Below, piece after piece: positions 36,166 through 43,650 of a stretch of DNA of 64,000 bases (its first letter is position 1; each line of letters begins with the position of its first letter). Source of the DNA: Aquincola tertiaricarbonis (lineage in GTDB: Bacteria; Pseudomonadota; Gammaproteobacteria; Burkholderiales; Burkholderiaceae_C). The notes under the pieces were generated by a model that was not told the DNA's origin, ran no database searches, and worked only from the letters and a program-made list of their open reading frames with translations. The translations under genes were made by a program, and so were the position numbers. The DNA lies in assembly GCF_023573145.1 (NCBI RefSeq), contig NZ_CP097635.1, forward strand, positions 2,914,001 through 2,978,000. Direction: 5' to 3'.

Positions 36166-37338
36166 TCAGGGGCCGCGCAGCGCCAGCTCGACGCTGACGC
36201 ACAAGGCGGCGAACGCGCTGTCGTCGATGGCCAGCGGGTACGGGAAGCGCAGCACGTTGGCCGCCTCACCGGACACGGGCAGTTGCAGGCCGCGCTGGGC
36301 GGCACGCGCCTGCACCCGGCGCGCGAAAGAGGGGTCGGGCAGGCTGCCTTCCAGGCACTCCACCGCCAGCACCGAGCCCAGGCCACGGATATCGGCCAAG
36401 CGTGGCTGCCAGGCCATGGCGCGCATCAGCACGCCGGCCAGCTGGCGGCCCAGCTCGTCGGCCCGGTCGCACAGCCCCTGGCTGGCAATGAGGTCGAGCA
36501 CCGCATGCTGTTCCTGCACCGCCAGCGCGCGCGCCTGCAGCGCCGGGCCTTCGGGCCAGGGCCCTTCATCGGGCGCGGCTTGCATCACCTCGGCGCGGCC
36601 GGTGACCACGGCCAGTGGCAGCGGCGCGTCGGGGCCCTGGGCATGCACCACCAGGTCGGCCTGCACCGGGTGGTGGTCCATCGCCATCATGCGGCCGGTG
36701 CGGGCCAGGCCGCAGCGGGTTTCGTCGGCCACCAGCTGGATGTGGTGCCAGTCGCAGCGCTGGCGCAGCGCGGCCAGCAGCTCGCCGTCCAGCTGCTGCA
36801 CGCTGCCGTCGGCCTGCAGCGGCTCGATCACCAGGGCCGCGACCCGCTCGGGGCGCAGCGGGCCGGCCAGCAGTTCGTCCAGGCGGGCCAGGGTGTGCTC
36901 GGCGGTGTCGCCGTGCAGCGGCGTGGGCGCCGGCAGCCGCCACACCGGGCCGGCGGGCCGGCCGAACTCGGTCCAGGCGGGCGTGGCACCTGGCAGACAG
37001 CCGCTGCTGAGCTTGATGATGGCCGGCCGGCCGCTGTGGGCGCGGGCGATGCGCAGGGCCGCCTCCATCGCCTGCGCGCCGCTGCCGAAGAAGGCGCTGC
37101 GCCAGGCCCTGGGGCCGGGCAGCAAGGCCGCGAAGCGGTCGGCCAGTCGCTGCTGCTCGTCGGCCCGTACCGCTGCGCCGGAGACCGGCGACGGCGTCGG
37201 CATCGGCATCGGCGTCGGCGTCGCAGCGGCGCGCAGCGGTGGCGACGCCGCTGCTGCGGCGCTGGCCACAAAGCCACGCGATTCCATGCGCAGAACGCCA
37301 GCGTAGGCGCCTGCCAGGCTTGCCATGCGATCGGTCAT
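36166..37338 (-). CDS. Degenerate class III aminotransferase homologue without PLP lysine
   Basis: 390 residues, shorter than 4-aminobutyrate aminotransferases (about 425). The C-terminal two thirds align with GabT: SGAQAMEAALRIARAHSGRP, VIEPLQADG, VADETRCGLARTGRMMAMDH and a late RGLGSVLAVE. The PLP-binding Lys should follow in a DLMTMAKSLAGG-type segment, but here it reads DLVVHAQGPDA, with Gln in place of Lys. The GGFHGRT phosphate/ring loop is SGCLPGAT. The N-terminal 90 residues of the family are replaced by a short Ala/Pro low-complexity stretch. It is probably catalytically inactive, perhaps regulatory. It is the first gene behind a sigma-54-like promoter and lies 53 bp before dctA. Confidence 0.75.
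   Translation of the reverse strand: MTDRMASLAGAYAGVLRMESRGFVASAAAAASPPLRAAATPTPMPMPTPSPVSGAAVRADEQQRLADRFAALLPGPRAWRSAFFGSGAQAMEAALRIARAHSGRPAIIKLSSGCLPGATPAWTEFGRPAGPVWRLPAPTPLHGDTAEHTLARLDELLAGPLRPERVAALVIEPLQADGSVQQLDGELLAALRQRCDWHHIQLVADETRCGLARTGRMMAMDHHPVQADLVVHAQGPDAPLPLAVVTGRAEVMQAAPDEGPWPEGPALQARALAVQEQHAVLDLIASQGLCDRADELGRQLAGVLMRAMAWQPRLADIRGLGSVLAVECLEGSLPDPSFARRVQARAAQRGLQLPVSGEAANVLRFPYPLAIDDSAFAALCVSVELALRGP
37193..37222. repeat. Hexanucleotide repeat (GGCRTC)x5 inside the aminotransferase homologue
   Basis: Five units GGCGTC/GGCATC in tandem encode alternating Thr/Met-Pro residues near residue 45. The unit is a multiple of three, so copy changes would lengthen or shorten the protein without a frameshift. 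Confidence 0.8.
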
Positions 37339-37395
37339 CGACCCCTCCTGGGTGCGGGCCCCGGCGTCACCGCGGGGTCTCTATACCCAGGACAT

Positions 37396-37411
37396 TGCAG
37401 CGTGCGTGCCA
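37396..37411 (-). promoter_or_regulatory. Sigma-54 promoter of the aminotransferase-like/dctA cluster
   Basis: On the minus strand TGGCACGCACGCTGCA matches the -24/-12 consensus TGGCACG-N4-TTGCW at all defined positions except one (C for T), with the correct GG-GC spacing. The predicted start of transcription, near 37385, leaves a leader of about 47 nt. The DctD activator encoded in the same cluster carries the GAFTGA loop needed for such promoters. Confidence 0.7.
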
Positions 37412-37444
37412 AGCGCGGCAAAGTTCCGTAGCACCCGCCGAAAG

Positions 37445-37487
37445 TTGGCAAGTGCTTGAATTCACAGGGAATTTGCTGCCAATTCAA
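37445..37487. promoter_or_regulatory. Probable DctD upstream activator site
   Basis: Two inverted repeats, TTGGCA (37445-37450)/TGCCAA (37477-37482) and TTGAATT (37456-37462)/AATTCAA (37481-37487), lie in an AT-rich patch about 60-102 bp upstream of the predicted sigma-54 start. This is the usual location of enhancer-like sites bound by activators such as DctD. Confidence 0.5.
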
Positions 37488-37591
37488 CACCCCGGAAGCG
37501 GCTGCCCTTCGGGGTTTCGAACGATAGGCCGTGGCGGCGTACGGCCGGCCGGATGGGGCTGCCCGGCCCCTGCGTCGCCCGCCCGAAAAAG

Positions 37592-38110
37592 CTAGCCCGA
37601 TGCGCTGGCCGCGCCCTGCGCCCGCCGCCGGTCGCGCTGGCGCCACCACTGGCGGGCCAGCACCACCACCAGCACGGCATTCAGCGTGACCACCGCCGCG
37701 GCGGCCACCGAAGGCCGGTGCAGCAGGTGGCGCAGCTCGAAGGGCAGGTACAGCGCGCCGGACAAGGCGCCGAGCCATTCGCCCCAGGCGGCGCCCTTCC
37801 ACAGGCCCCAGGCTTCCAGCCAGCGCAGCGCCACGTAGGCCAGCACCGCCATCAGCAGCAGGCGGGTGGGCAGGTGCTGCAACTGGTCCAGCCGGCCCAG
37901 CAGCAGCGCCGGGTAGTGGCCGCCCGGGTCCAGGCCCACGTGGCCGATCAACGCCAGCGCCAGCCGGTGCAGGTCGTGGTGCAGCAGGCTCAGCAGGCCC
38001 AGGCCGGCGGCCAGCGCCACCAGGCCCTTCAGTGCCTCGAAGGCGGCGATGGCCCGCAGCGCCTGGCGCGTGCCCTCCCCCGGCGGCGCGCTATTGGCCA
38101 GGCCGCTCAC
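37592..38110 (-). CDS. DUF2127 family membrane protein
   Basis: 172 residues from a GTG start overlapping the stop of the upstream gene (GTGA). Four hydrophobic segments are visible: ALKGLVALAAGLGLLSLLHH, RLLLMAVLAYVALRWLEAWG, WGEWLGALSGALYLPFELR and a last helix with VVTLNAVLVVVLARQWW. The segment order and the LRWLEAWGLWKGAAWGEW region match the DUF2127 family, whose function is unknown. It is followed by a 253-bp region that holds the sigma-54 promoter of the next, unrelated operon. Confidence 0.78.
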   Translation of the reverse strand: MSGLANSAPPGEGTRQALRAIAAFEALKGLVALAAGLGLLSLLHHDLHRLALALIGHVGLDPGGHYPALLLGRLDQLQHLPTRLLLMAVLAYVALRWLEAWGLWKGAAWGEWLGALSGALYLPFELRHLLHRPSVAAAAVVTLNAVLVVVLARQWWRQRDRRRAQGAASASG

Positions 38111-39078
38111 CGGCCCAGCCCCAGCAGGCGCATCAGGCGCTCGGCATGGCGCTGAGCCCGGTCCTGCACCGCGTCGTCGAAGACGACATGGGTGTTCAGC
38201 ACCCGCTGCGACAGGCTGCGCACGTTCATCGCCAGGTTCTCCAGTTCGGCATCGCTCAAATCGGGGTGGGGGTGGTCGTCGGCACCCGCACCGGCGCCCG
38301 GTGGGCCGGGCAGGCGCACCAGGGCCAAGTGTGGGTTGGTCACCTCCCAGTGTGCCGCGGTCGCATGAACGCCTTGCAGCCGCCCGTCTTCCACCACGTT
38401 GACCAGCCCACGCTCCTTCTGAAACTCCAGCGTGGCGTGGGCCTGGCCGGGGTGGAACCAGCTGGGGTCGTCGAAGGCCACCGCCAGCAGGTGGTCGGTG
38501 AGGCGGGCCCGCCAGTCGTCCAGCAGCACCCGCGCGGGTGCGGCCGCGGCGAAGCCCACGGGCCAGCGCCATTGCAGCGCCCCCAGCTTGCCCGCCGCCT
38601 GCAAAGGCTGCAGCGCTTGCAGGAAGCTCTCCCACATCAGCTCATGCACGGCGGGCGGCAGATCGTCGGGCTGCACCGTGTGGTGGGTGAAGGCGCCCAG
38701 CGCGGCACGCACGGTCATCGGCAGCGCATCCACCGGGATGGACCGGCCGCTGAAGACGCGGAACACCCGCAGGTTGAACACGAAGTCCGCCGGCGTCGCA
38801 TCGGCCCAGGCCTGTACCACTTCGGGCGACGGCCATTCGTCCTCGGTGCTGGTGACTTCCACCAGCGCAAAGCGGCTGGCGTAGTGTTGCAGGCGCTCGG
38901 TGCTGCTGCGGCAATCGGCCGGGTAGAAACGGCCGCAGGCCAGCAGAGAAGGATGTTCCCAGCCCGCCGTGCCCACGCGGATGCGGTGCGGCCCGGGCGG
39001 GCGCAGCGGTTGCAGGCGCGGTTCGGTTTCGGGTCCGGCTTCGGGCGGCTGCTGGGCAGTGGGCGCGGGGAGCTGCAT
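38107..39078 (-). CDS. DUF72 family protein
   Basis: 323 residues. After a Pro-rich N-terminus (about 1-30) the DUF72 TIM-barrel-like fold is recognisable: IRVGTAGWEHP, FYPADCRSSTERLQHYASRF, VEVTSTEDEWPSPEVVQAW, FVFNLRVFRVFSG and HPDLSDAELENLA. The family is uncharacterised. The gene pairs with the DUF2127 membrane protein by a 4-bp overlap, so their products may act together. Confidence 0.83.
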   Translation of the reverse strand: MQLPAPTAQQPPEAGPETEPRLQPLRPPGPHRIRVGTAGWEHPSLLACGRFYPADCRSSTERLQHYASRFALVEVTSTEDEWPSPEVVQAWADATPADFVFNLRVFRVFSGRSIPVDALPMTVRAALGAFTHHTVQPDDLPPAVHELMWESFLQALQPLQAAGKLGALQWRWPVGFAAAAPARVLLDDWRARLTDHLLAVAFDDPSWFHPGQAHATLEFQKERGLVNVVEDGRLQGVHATAAHWEVTNPHLALVRLPGPPGAGAGADDHPHPDLSDAELENLAMNVRSLSQRVLNTHVVFDDAVQDRAQRHAERLMRLLGLGR

Positions 39079-39189
39079 CGTGCGTTTCTCCTGGGGTGGG
39101 CCTGGTCACGGCCAGGGTACGCACCGCAGCAAGACCCCTGTTACCAAGGGTGCGGGTGCCACTGGCATGTGGGTTGCCGATGGTCGGGC

Positions 39190-39408
39190 ATGACACCCCA
39201 TCCCGCCGATCTGCCGGTCGACCCGCCGGCCGCCTTTGAGCTGCGCTTCGAATCGCTGACCCACCCCGGCCGGCGCTTCTCGTTTCCGTGCGATGCCGTG
39301 GGCACCGTGGACCTGGCCGCCATGGGCGAAGCCGCTCGCGCCAGCTACCACCGCGTGCTGTCGCTGGTGGGTCGCGAGTACGCCGCACCGGTGGTGGTGC
39401 GGGTGTGA
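39190..39408 (+). CDS. Small conserved-looking protein, 72 aa
   Basis: The sequence FELRFESLTHPGRRFSFPCD and AARASYHRVLSLVGREYAAP resembles small proteins of unknown function that I recall from Burkholderiales; I cannot confirm this here. It is soluble, with one Cys in FPCDAVG. It has no strong ribosome site. It converges with a 50-residue frame (4-bp gap). Confidence 0.55.
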   Translation: MTPHPADLPVDPPAAFELRFESLTHPGRRFSFPCDAVGTVDLAAMGEAARASYHRVLSLVGREYAAPVVVRV

Positions 39409-39412
39409 CCTA

Positions 39413-39565
39413 TCAGCCCAGGGGCTTGTAGATCGGTGGGTCGGGCTCGGGGAACACGGGGCGTTCCGGCTGCGGCCGGTGCTCCCATTGGCGAAGGCGC
39501 TTTTCCTGCCGGGCAGGATGGGCGCCAGGACGGTGTTGCGGATGCTGCTGGGGTGTTGCACGCAT
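39413..39565 (-). CDS. Small putative protein, 50 aa, Gln/Arg/Pro-rich
   Basis: Reads from an ATG with AAGGA about 10 nt upstream and ends PVFPEPDPPIYKPLG. The Pro-rich, Tyr-containing end and the basic Gln/His-rich start are unlike a random GC-rich frame. I recognise no family. It lies between the 72-aa gene and tspO; its ATG is 36 bp from the end of tspO. Confidence 0.4.
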   Translation of the reverse strand: MRATPQQHPQHRPGAHPARQEKRLRQWEHRPQPERPVFPEPDPPIYKPLG

Positions 39566-39601
39566 GCGGTGATGGTCCTTGGTGGGTGGAAATTCAGGCG
39601 A

Positions 39602-40165
39602 TCAGCGTCGGCGGTTGAGCCACCACAGCGCCCCGGTGAGCGCGGTGGCAAAGCCCACCCAGCCGATGAAGGGCAGCATCAGGCGGCCAGCCACCGGGTC
39701 CACCCGGTGGGCTGCGCGGGCGCCGGCCGCACCGGTGCCCACCATGGCGGCGGCCACCAGCAGGCTGGCCGGCAACTGGCGTGCACCGAAGAACACGGCG
39801 CTCCAGCCGCCGATCAGCAGCACGTTGAGCACCAGCCAACCCAGGGCCTGGCGGCGCGCCTCCTGCCGCACGGTGCCCGGGCCGGCGGGGGTGCGCAGCA
39901 GCCGGTAGGCGGCCACCGCCAGGCTGCTGTCGATCAGCGTCCAGGCGATGGGGATCACGGCGTCGGGCGGCTTCCAGTCGGGCGTGCGCAGGCGTGCGTA
40001 CCAGAGCGCAGCGCGTGGCCGCTGCGGGCCGAACACCCAGCCGGCGGCCATCGGGTACAGCAGCGCGGCGCTGGCCAGCGCCGCCGAAGCCGCCGGGGGC
40101 AGCACGGCCGCTTCGGGCCAGGCGCCAGCGGCGCGGAAGGCGTTGGGGGGCAGGCCGACGTTCAT
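39602..40165 (-). CDS. tspO: TspO/MBR family membrane protein
   Basis: 187 residues with five hydrophobic segments. The family motifs are present: RPRAALWYARLRTPDWKPPD, PIAWTLIDSSLAVAAYRLL, WLVLNVLLIGGWSAVFFGAR and PFIGWVGFATALTGALWWLN. TspO proteins bind porphyrins and regulate tetrapyrrole-related responses, e.g. in photosynthetic Rhodobacter. The N-terminal extension before the first helix (about 35 residues) is longer than usual, and one helix motif is preceded by an extra Ala-rich segment. The 241 bp to the next gene hold an AT-rich patch but no clear operator. Confidence 0.8.
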   Translation of the reverse strand: MNVGLPPNAFRAAGAWPEAAVLPPAASAALASAALLYPMAAGWVFGPQRPRAALWYARLRTPDWKPPDAVIPIAWTLIDSSLAVAAYRLLRTPAGPGTVRQEARRQALGWLVLNVLLIGGWSAVFFGARQLPASLLVAAAMVGTGAAGARAAHRVDPVAGRLMLPFIGWVGFATALTGALWWLNRRR

Positions 40166-40406
40166 GCCAGAGCCTCCGGCAATCTCCGTGCCGGCCCCCG
40201 GCTGCACCCCGCCGTCATCCTTGATAAATGATGAAACTGATGCCGCGCTGGTTGGGCGGCGCGGCAAGGGCGCCACGGCGTGATCAACGGCCGCCAGGAA
40301 TGACGCGGCGCAGCGCTGAATCGCGCCGCGCTGTGGCCAAATAGCGGGCTTGCCCTCCACTTGCTGCCACGCGCCCAGCCGGGCCTCGGGGTGGCCGAAG
40401 TCATCG

Positions 40407-42182
40407 ATGCCCTGGCCCGTGCTCCTGCGCCGATTTCCGCTCCTGTTGTGCTGTCTGGTGCTGGTGGTCGGCCTGGGCCGCGCTTCACCGGCCCTGGCTG
40501 CGCCGGGCAAGTCCGCCACCGGGCCGGTGCAGGTGGATGACCGCAGCCGCATCACCCTGTGGCCCGCCGTCACCCTGCGGCACGACGCCGAGCACAACCT
40601 GCCGCTGGAAGAAGTGATGGCCGCACCCGGCCTTTTCCAGAAGCCCGTGGGCACCCCCGCCAACCTGGGCCGCATGCCCGACACCTTGTGGCTGCGCATC
40701 CCGCTGCAGGTGGCCGGCACGGCGCCGGTGCAGCGGGTGTTCGGCATCGACTACCCGCCGCTGGACCGCGTGGACGTGTACCTGGTGGCCGGCGGCCAGG
40801 TGCTCTCGCACGTGCGCATGGGCAGCTCGCTGGAGCATGAGCTGCGACCGCTGCGCTCACGCACGCTGGCGGCACCGCTGGATCTGCCGCCCGGCGCCAG
40901 CGAGCTGTACGTGCGGGTGTGGGCCCGCAGCTCGATGGTGCTGCCGATGACGCTGCGCACGCCGGAAGCCTTCGCCGAGCATGAGGCCCGCGGCCAGCTG
41001 CTTCAGGGCCTGCTGGCCGGCCTGGCGGTGGCCATGCTGATGTACAGCATCGCCCACGGCGTGGCGCTGCGCGACGGCATGTTCGGCTACTACGCCCTGC
41101 TGCTGGCCGGCAACATGGTGTTCTTCATGTCGTACTTCGGCATCCTGGCGCAGCATGTGTGGCCGCATGCGCCCCAGCTGGCACAGGAGATCTCGCCGCA
41201 GGCGGTGCTGATCGCGGTGTTCGGCGGCTCGGCCTTCATGTCGCGGGCGCTGGCGGTGGGTGAAGTCAGCCGTTGGGCCGCCCGGCTGCTTCAGTTGCTC
41301 GGCTGGATAGCGCTGGCCGGGCTGGCGGCCTACCACCTGGGATGGATGGACTTTCGCGCGGTGCAGGGCCTGGCCACGCTGATGGGCCTGCTGCCCACCT
41401 GCATTGCATTGCCCATCGCGGTGCTGCGCGCCCGCCGCGGCGACCGCACGGCCACCGTGATGGTGCTGGGCTGGAGCGTGTTTCTGGTGGGTACGGCCGC
41501 GCTGGTGGGCACCATTCTGGGCAAGCTGCAGCCCACCTTCTGGGCGCTGCACCTGTACCCGCTGGCCACCATGTGCGAGATGGCGGTGTGGATGGTGGTG
41601 CTGGCGCTGCGGGTGCAGGCCATCCACCGCCATGCCGAGCGCGCGCGGGTGGAAACCCACCGCCTGCGCGACCTGGCCCACACCGATGCCCTCACCGGCC
41701 TGCCCAACCGCCGCGGCCTGCATGACCGCATGCTGCCGGCGCTGGCCGAGAGCACGCCCGACCAGCTGCTGGCCGTGTACCTGCTGGACCTGGACGGCTT
41801 CAAGCCGGTGAACGACCACTACGGCCACGACGTGGGCGATGCCCTGCTGGTGGCGGTGGGCCAGCGGCTGCAGGCCGAGCTGCGCACCACCGATGTGGTG
41901 GCCCGCGTGGGCGGCGACGAATTCGTGGTGCTGGCCGCCGGTCTGGTGGACGCGGAGGCGGCCCACGCGCTGAGCCAGAAGCTGCTGCAGGCCTTCGACG
42001 CGCCCTTCATGGCAGCCGGCCACACCTGCCAGGTGGGCCTGACCATCGGCTACGCCCTGGCCCCGCTGGACGGCAGCGACGCCGACGAACTGATCAAGCG
42101 CGCCGACGCCGCGATGTACGCCGGCAAGCAGGCCGGCCGCCGGCGGGCGCAGCGCGGTGGGCGGATGATGGCAGCGGCGTGA
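40407..42182 (+). CDS. 7TM-DISM diguanylate cyclase
   Basis: 591 residues. A signal peptide (LLLCCLVLVVGLGRA, cut after ALA) precedes a periplasmic 7TMR-DISM extracellular domain (about 35-190), seven membrane helices (about 200-410) and a GGDEF domain (about 430-580). The GGDEF motif is intact (RVGGDEFVVL), the metal/GTP region has LDLDGFKPVNDHYGHD, and an inhibitory RxxD site (RTTD) lies upstream. It should make cyclic di-GMP in response to an outside signal. The ATG at 40407 has no good ribosome site; an upstream in-frame start at 40350 would overlap a less convincing N-terminus. Confidence 0.88.
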   Translation: MPWPVLLRRFPLLLCCLVLVVGLGRASPALAAPGKSATGPVQVDDRSRITLWPAVTLRHDAEHNLPLEEVMAAPGLFQKPVGTPANLGRMPDTLWLRIPLQVAGTAPVQRVFGIDYPPLDRVDVYLVAGGQVLSHVRMGSSLEHELRPLRSRTLAAPLDLPPGASELYVRVWARSSMVLPMTLRTPEAFAEHEARGQLLQGLLAGLAVAMLMYSIAHGVALRDGMFGYYALLLAGNMVFFMSYFGILAQHVWPHAPQLAQEISPQAVLIAVFGGSAFMSRALAVGEVSRWAARLLQLLGWIALAGLAAYHLGWMDFRAVQGLATLMGLLPTCIALPIAVLRARRGDRTATVMVLGWSVFLVGTAALVGTILGKLQPTFWALHLYPLATMCEMAVWMVVLALRVQAIHRHAERARVETHRLRDLAHTDALTGLPNRRGLHDRMLPALAESTPDQLLAVYLLDLDGFKPVNDHYGHDVGDALLVAVGQRLQAELRTTDVVARVGGDEFVVLAAGLVDAEAAHALSQKLLQAFDAPFMAAGHTCQVGLTIGYALAPLDGSDADELIKRADAAMYAGKQAGRRRAQRGGRMMAAA

Positions 42183-42206
42183 AGGCGTGGTGCGCGGTAG
42201 GCGTGC

Positions 42207-42405
42207 CTAAGGCCGTGCGGCGCTGGTCACCAGCCGCAGACCAAGACCCATCATGACCAGACCCGCGGTCCCGTCGATCCAGGCCTTGTACGACAGGAGA
42301 CCTTCTACGGTGCTTCGGAAGAAAGTGCAACCGCGATCAGTGAGTATCGGCCGCGGCCTCGATCAGAAAGACCAGGGCCAGCACCGCTGCCGCAAAATCG
42401 AGTGA
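42207..42405 (-). pseudogene. Remnant of a LysE family transporter gene
   Basis: On the minus strand one frame reads SYKAWIDGTAGLVMMGLGLR and ends LVTSAARP before a stop at 42207, the C-terminal helix of LysE/RhtB exporters. A second frame just upstream reads YSLIAVALSSEAP and then stops, and a third reads LDFAAAVLALVFLIEA. Together they look like the last third of a LysE gene broken by frameshifts, with the N-terminal part lost. There is no complete frame in the 304 bp between the diguanylate cyclase and the SRPBCC gene. Confidence 0.6.
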
Positions 42406-42486
42406 GACGTGACCTTCAGCCGAAGCCTGCGGCGGGAGTGTGCAGAGAACCGTCCGGCTCGTGGATGGTTGATCCATGGTCCGCAT

Positions 42487-42936
42487 TCAGTCGGCCTGCT
42501 GTTCAGCCCAGTCCTTGAACGCAGCGAGGCGGCGCTGCATGTCTCTGCGGTACAGGCCGCCGATGACAGGCTCCACCAGCCACCTGAGCACGGCAGGGCG
42601 AGCCTTGAAGTTATAGACGAATCGCACCCTTGTGCTGCGCTCGCCGATGCTCTCGAACCGCCAGGTGCCGCCGAATTTGCGCAGCACCCATGGGCCTGAG
42701 GTCATCTGAACGGCGGCGTGTGATGGTGGAGAAAAGGATATGTACTTGGAGACAAGGACGGAGCCGCCACGATTTCTGCAGAACGACTCGACTCCTACGG
42801 CCCCAACCGTGGCGGAGCCTAGGAGATGGGCCTCGGCAAGGTACTTGTCCCATTCGAGCCTGCGCTGGTAGTCCTGGGACAGCCAGAAGAGCGTCTCAGC
42901 AGGTTTGGCAACAGTGGCAGATACCGACACGCGCAT
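42487..42936 (-). CDS. SRPBCC (START-like) family protein
   Basis: 149 residues beginning MRVSVSATVAKPAETLFWLS, typical of polyketide cyclase/SRPBCC ligand-binding proteins, with a closing helix EPVIGGLYRRDMQRRLAAFK. The middle strands (TRVRFVYNFKA, WVLRKFGGTWRFE) fit the helix-grip fold. It binds an unknown hydrophobic ligand. Its codons are less GC-rich than those of its neighbours and it lies beside a broken LysE gene, so this pair may be a small acquired segment. Confidence 0.75.
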   Translation of the reverse strand: MRVSVSATVAKPAETLFWLSQDYQRRLEWDKYLAEAHLLGSATVGAVGVESFCRNRGGSVLVSKYISFSPPSHAAVQMTSGPWVLRKFGGTWRFESIGERSTRVRFVYNFKARPAVLRWLVEPVIGGLYRRDMQRRLAAFKDWAEQQAD

Positions 42937-43007
42937 GGGAGCAGCCTAACGCATAGGGCAGCACGGCCGAAGCCACCACGCGCGCCGCCGTGCCTGCCTG
43001 CGCACCG

Positions 43008-43640
43008 TCACATCTCGTCGATCGCCGTCCGCGTGCTCGGTTGCTCGCTGCCATCCACCGCAAAGCGGTCCCGGGTGGTCACGTAGAAGCTGGCGCCGAA
43101 GCGGCCGACCGGGTGGTAATCCTGCAGGCGCACGCGCCAGCGGTCGGCGTCGATCAGGCCTTCGCGGGCGCTGAGCCACAGCACGCGACCGATGAAGACG
43201 TAGCGGCTGGGCGTCTCCATCGTTTCGTGCAGCACGCATTCAAAGGCCACCGGCGCTTCGGCGATGCGTGGCGGCGCCACCGCGCGCGACGGCGTGGGCG
43301 TCAGGCCGGCATGCACCAGCTCGCTCTCGTGCGGCGGCAGGCGGTCGCCGCAGGCGTGCATGCGGGCGGCCATCGGCTCGTCGGTGATGTGCACCACGAA
43401 CTCGCGGCGCGCCAGGATGTTGGCGGCCGTGTCCTTCAGCTGGCCGTCGGTCAGCCGGTTGATGCTCAGCATCACGATCGGCGGGTCTTCGCCCAGCATG
43501 TTGAACATGCTGAACGGCGCGGCATTGACGGTGCCATCGGCGCCCAGGGTGGTGACCAGCGCGATCGGCCGCGGCACGATCAGGCTGGCCATCAGCTTGT
43601 AGCGGGCGTAGCTGTCGAGCTGGGTGAAGTCGATGTCCAT
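43008..43640 (-). CDS. Flavin reductase-like FMN-binding protein
   Basis: 210 residues of the flavin reductase (split-barrel) family: VPRPIALVTTLGADGTVNAAPFSMFN and MLSINRLTDGQLKDTAANI carry the FMN-contact strands, and HPVGRFGASFYVTTRD is the C-terminal strand. It lies 10 bp after the M55 peptidase gene with AAGGA before its ATG, so it belongs to the peptide operon. Whether it acts as an NAD(P)H:FMN reductase or just binds FMN is not clear. Confidence 0.85.
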   Translation of the reverse strand: MDIDFTQLDSYARYKLMASLIVPRPIALVTTLGADGTVNAAPFSMFNMLGEDPPIVMLSINRLTDGQLKDTAANILARREFVVHITDEPMAARMHACGDRLPPHESELVHAGLTPTPSRAVAPPRIAEAPVAFECVLHETMETPSRYVFIGRVLWLSAREGLIDADRWRVRLQDYHPVGRFGASFYVTTRDRFAVDGSEQPSTRTAIDEM

Positions 43641-43650
43641 GGTCCTTCCT

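Noticed and set aside
40212..40228. TTGATAAATGATGAA upstream of tspO as a possible FNR site.
   Set aside because: Only the first half matches; the second half GATGA does not fit ATCAA.
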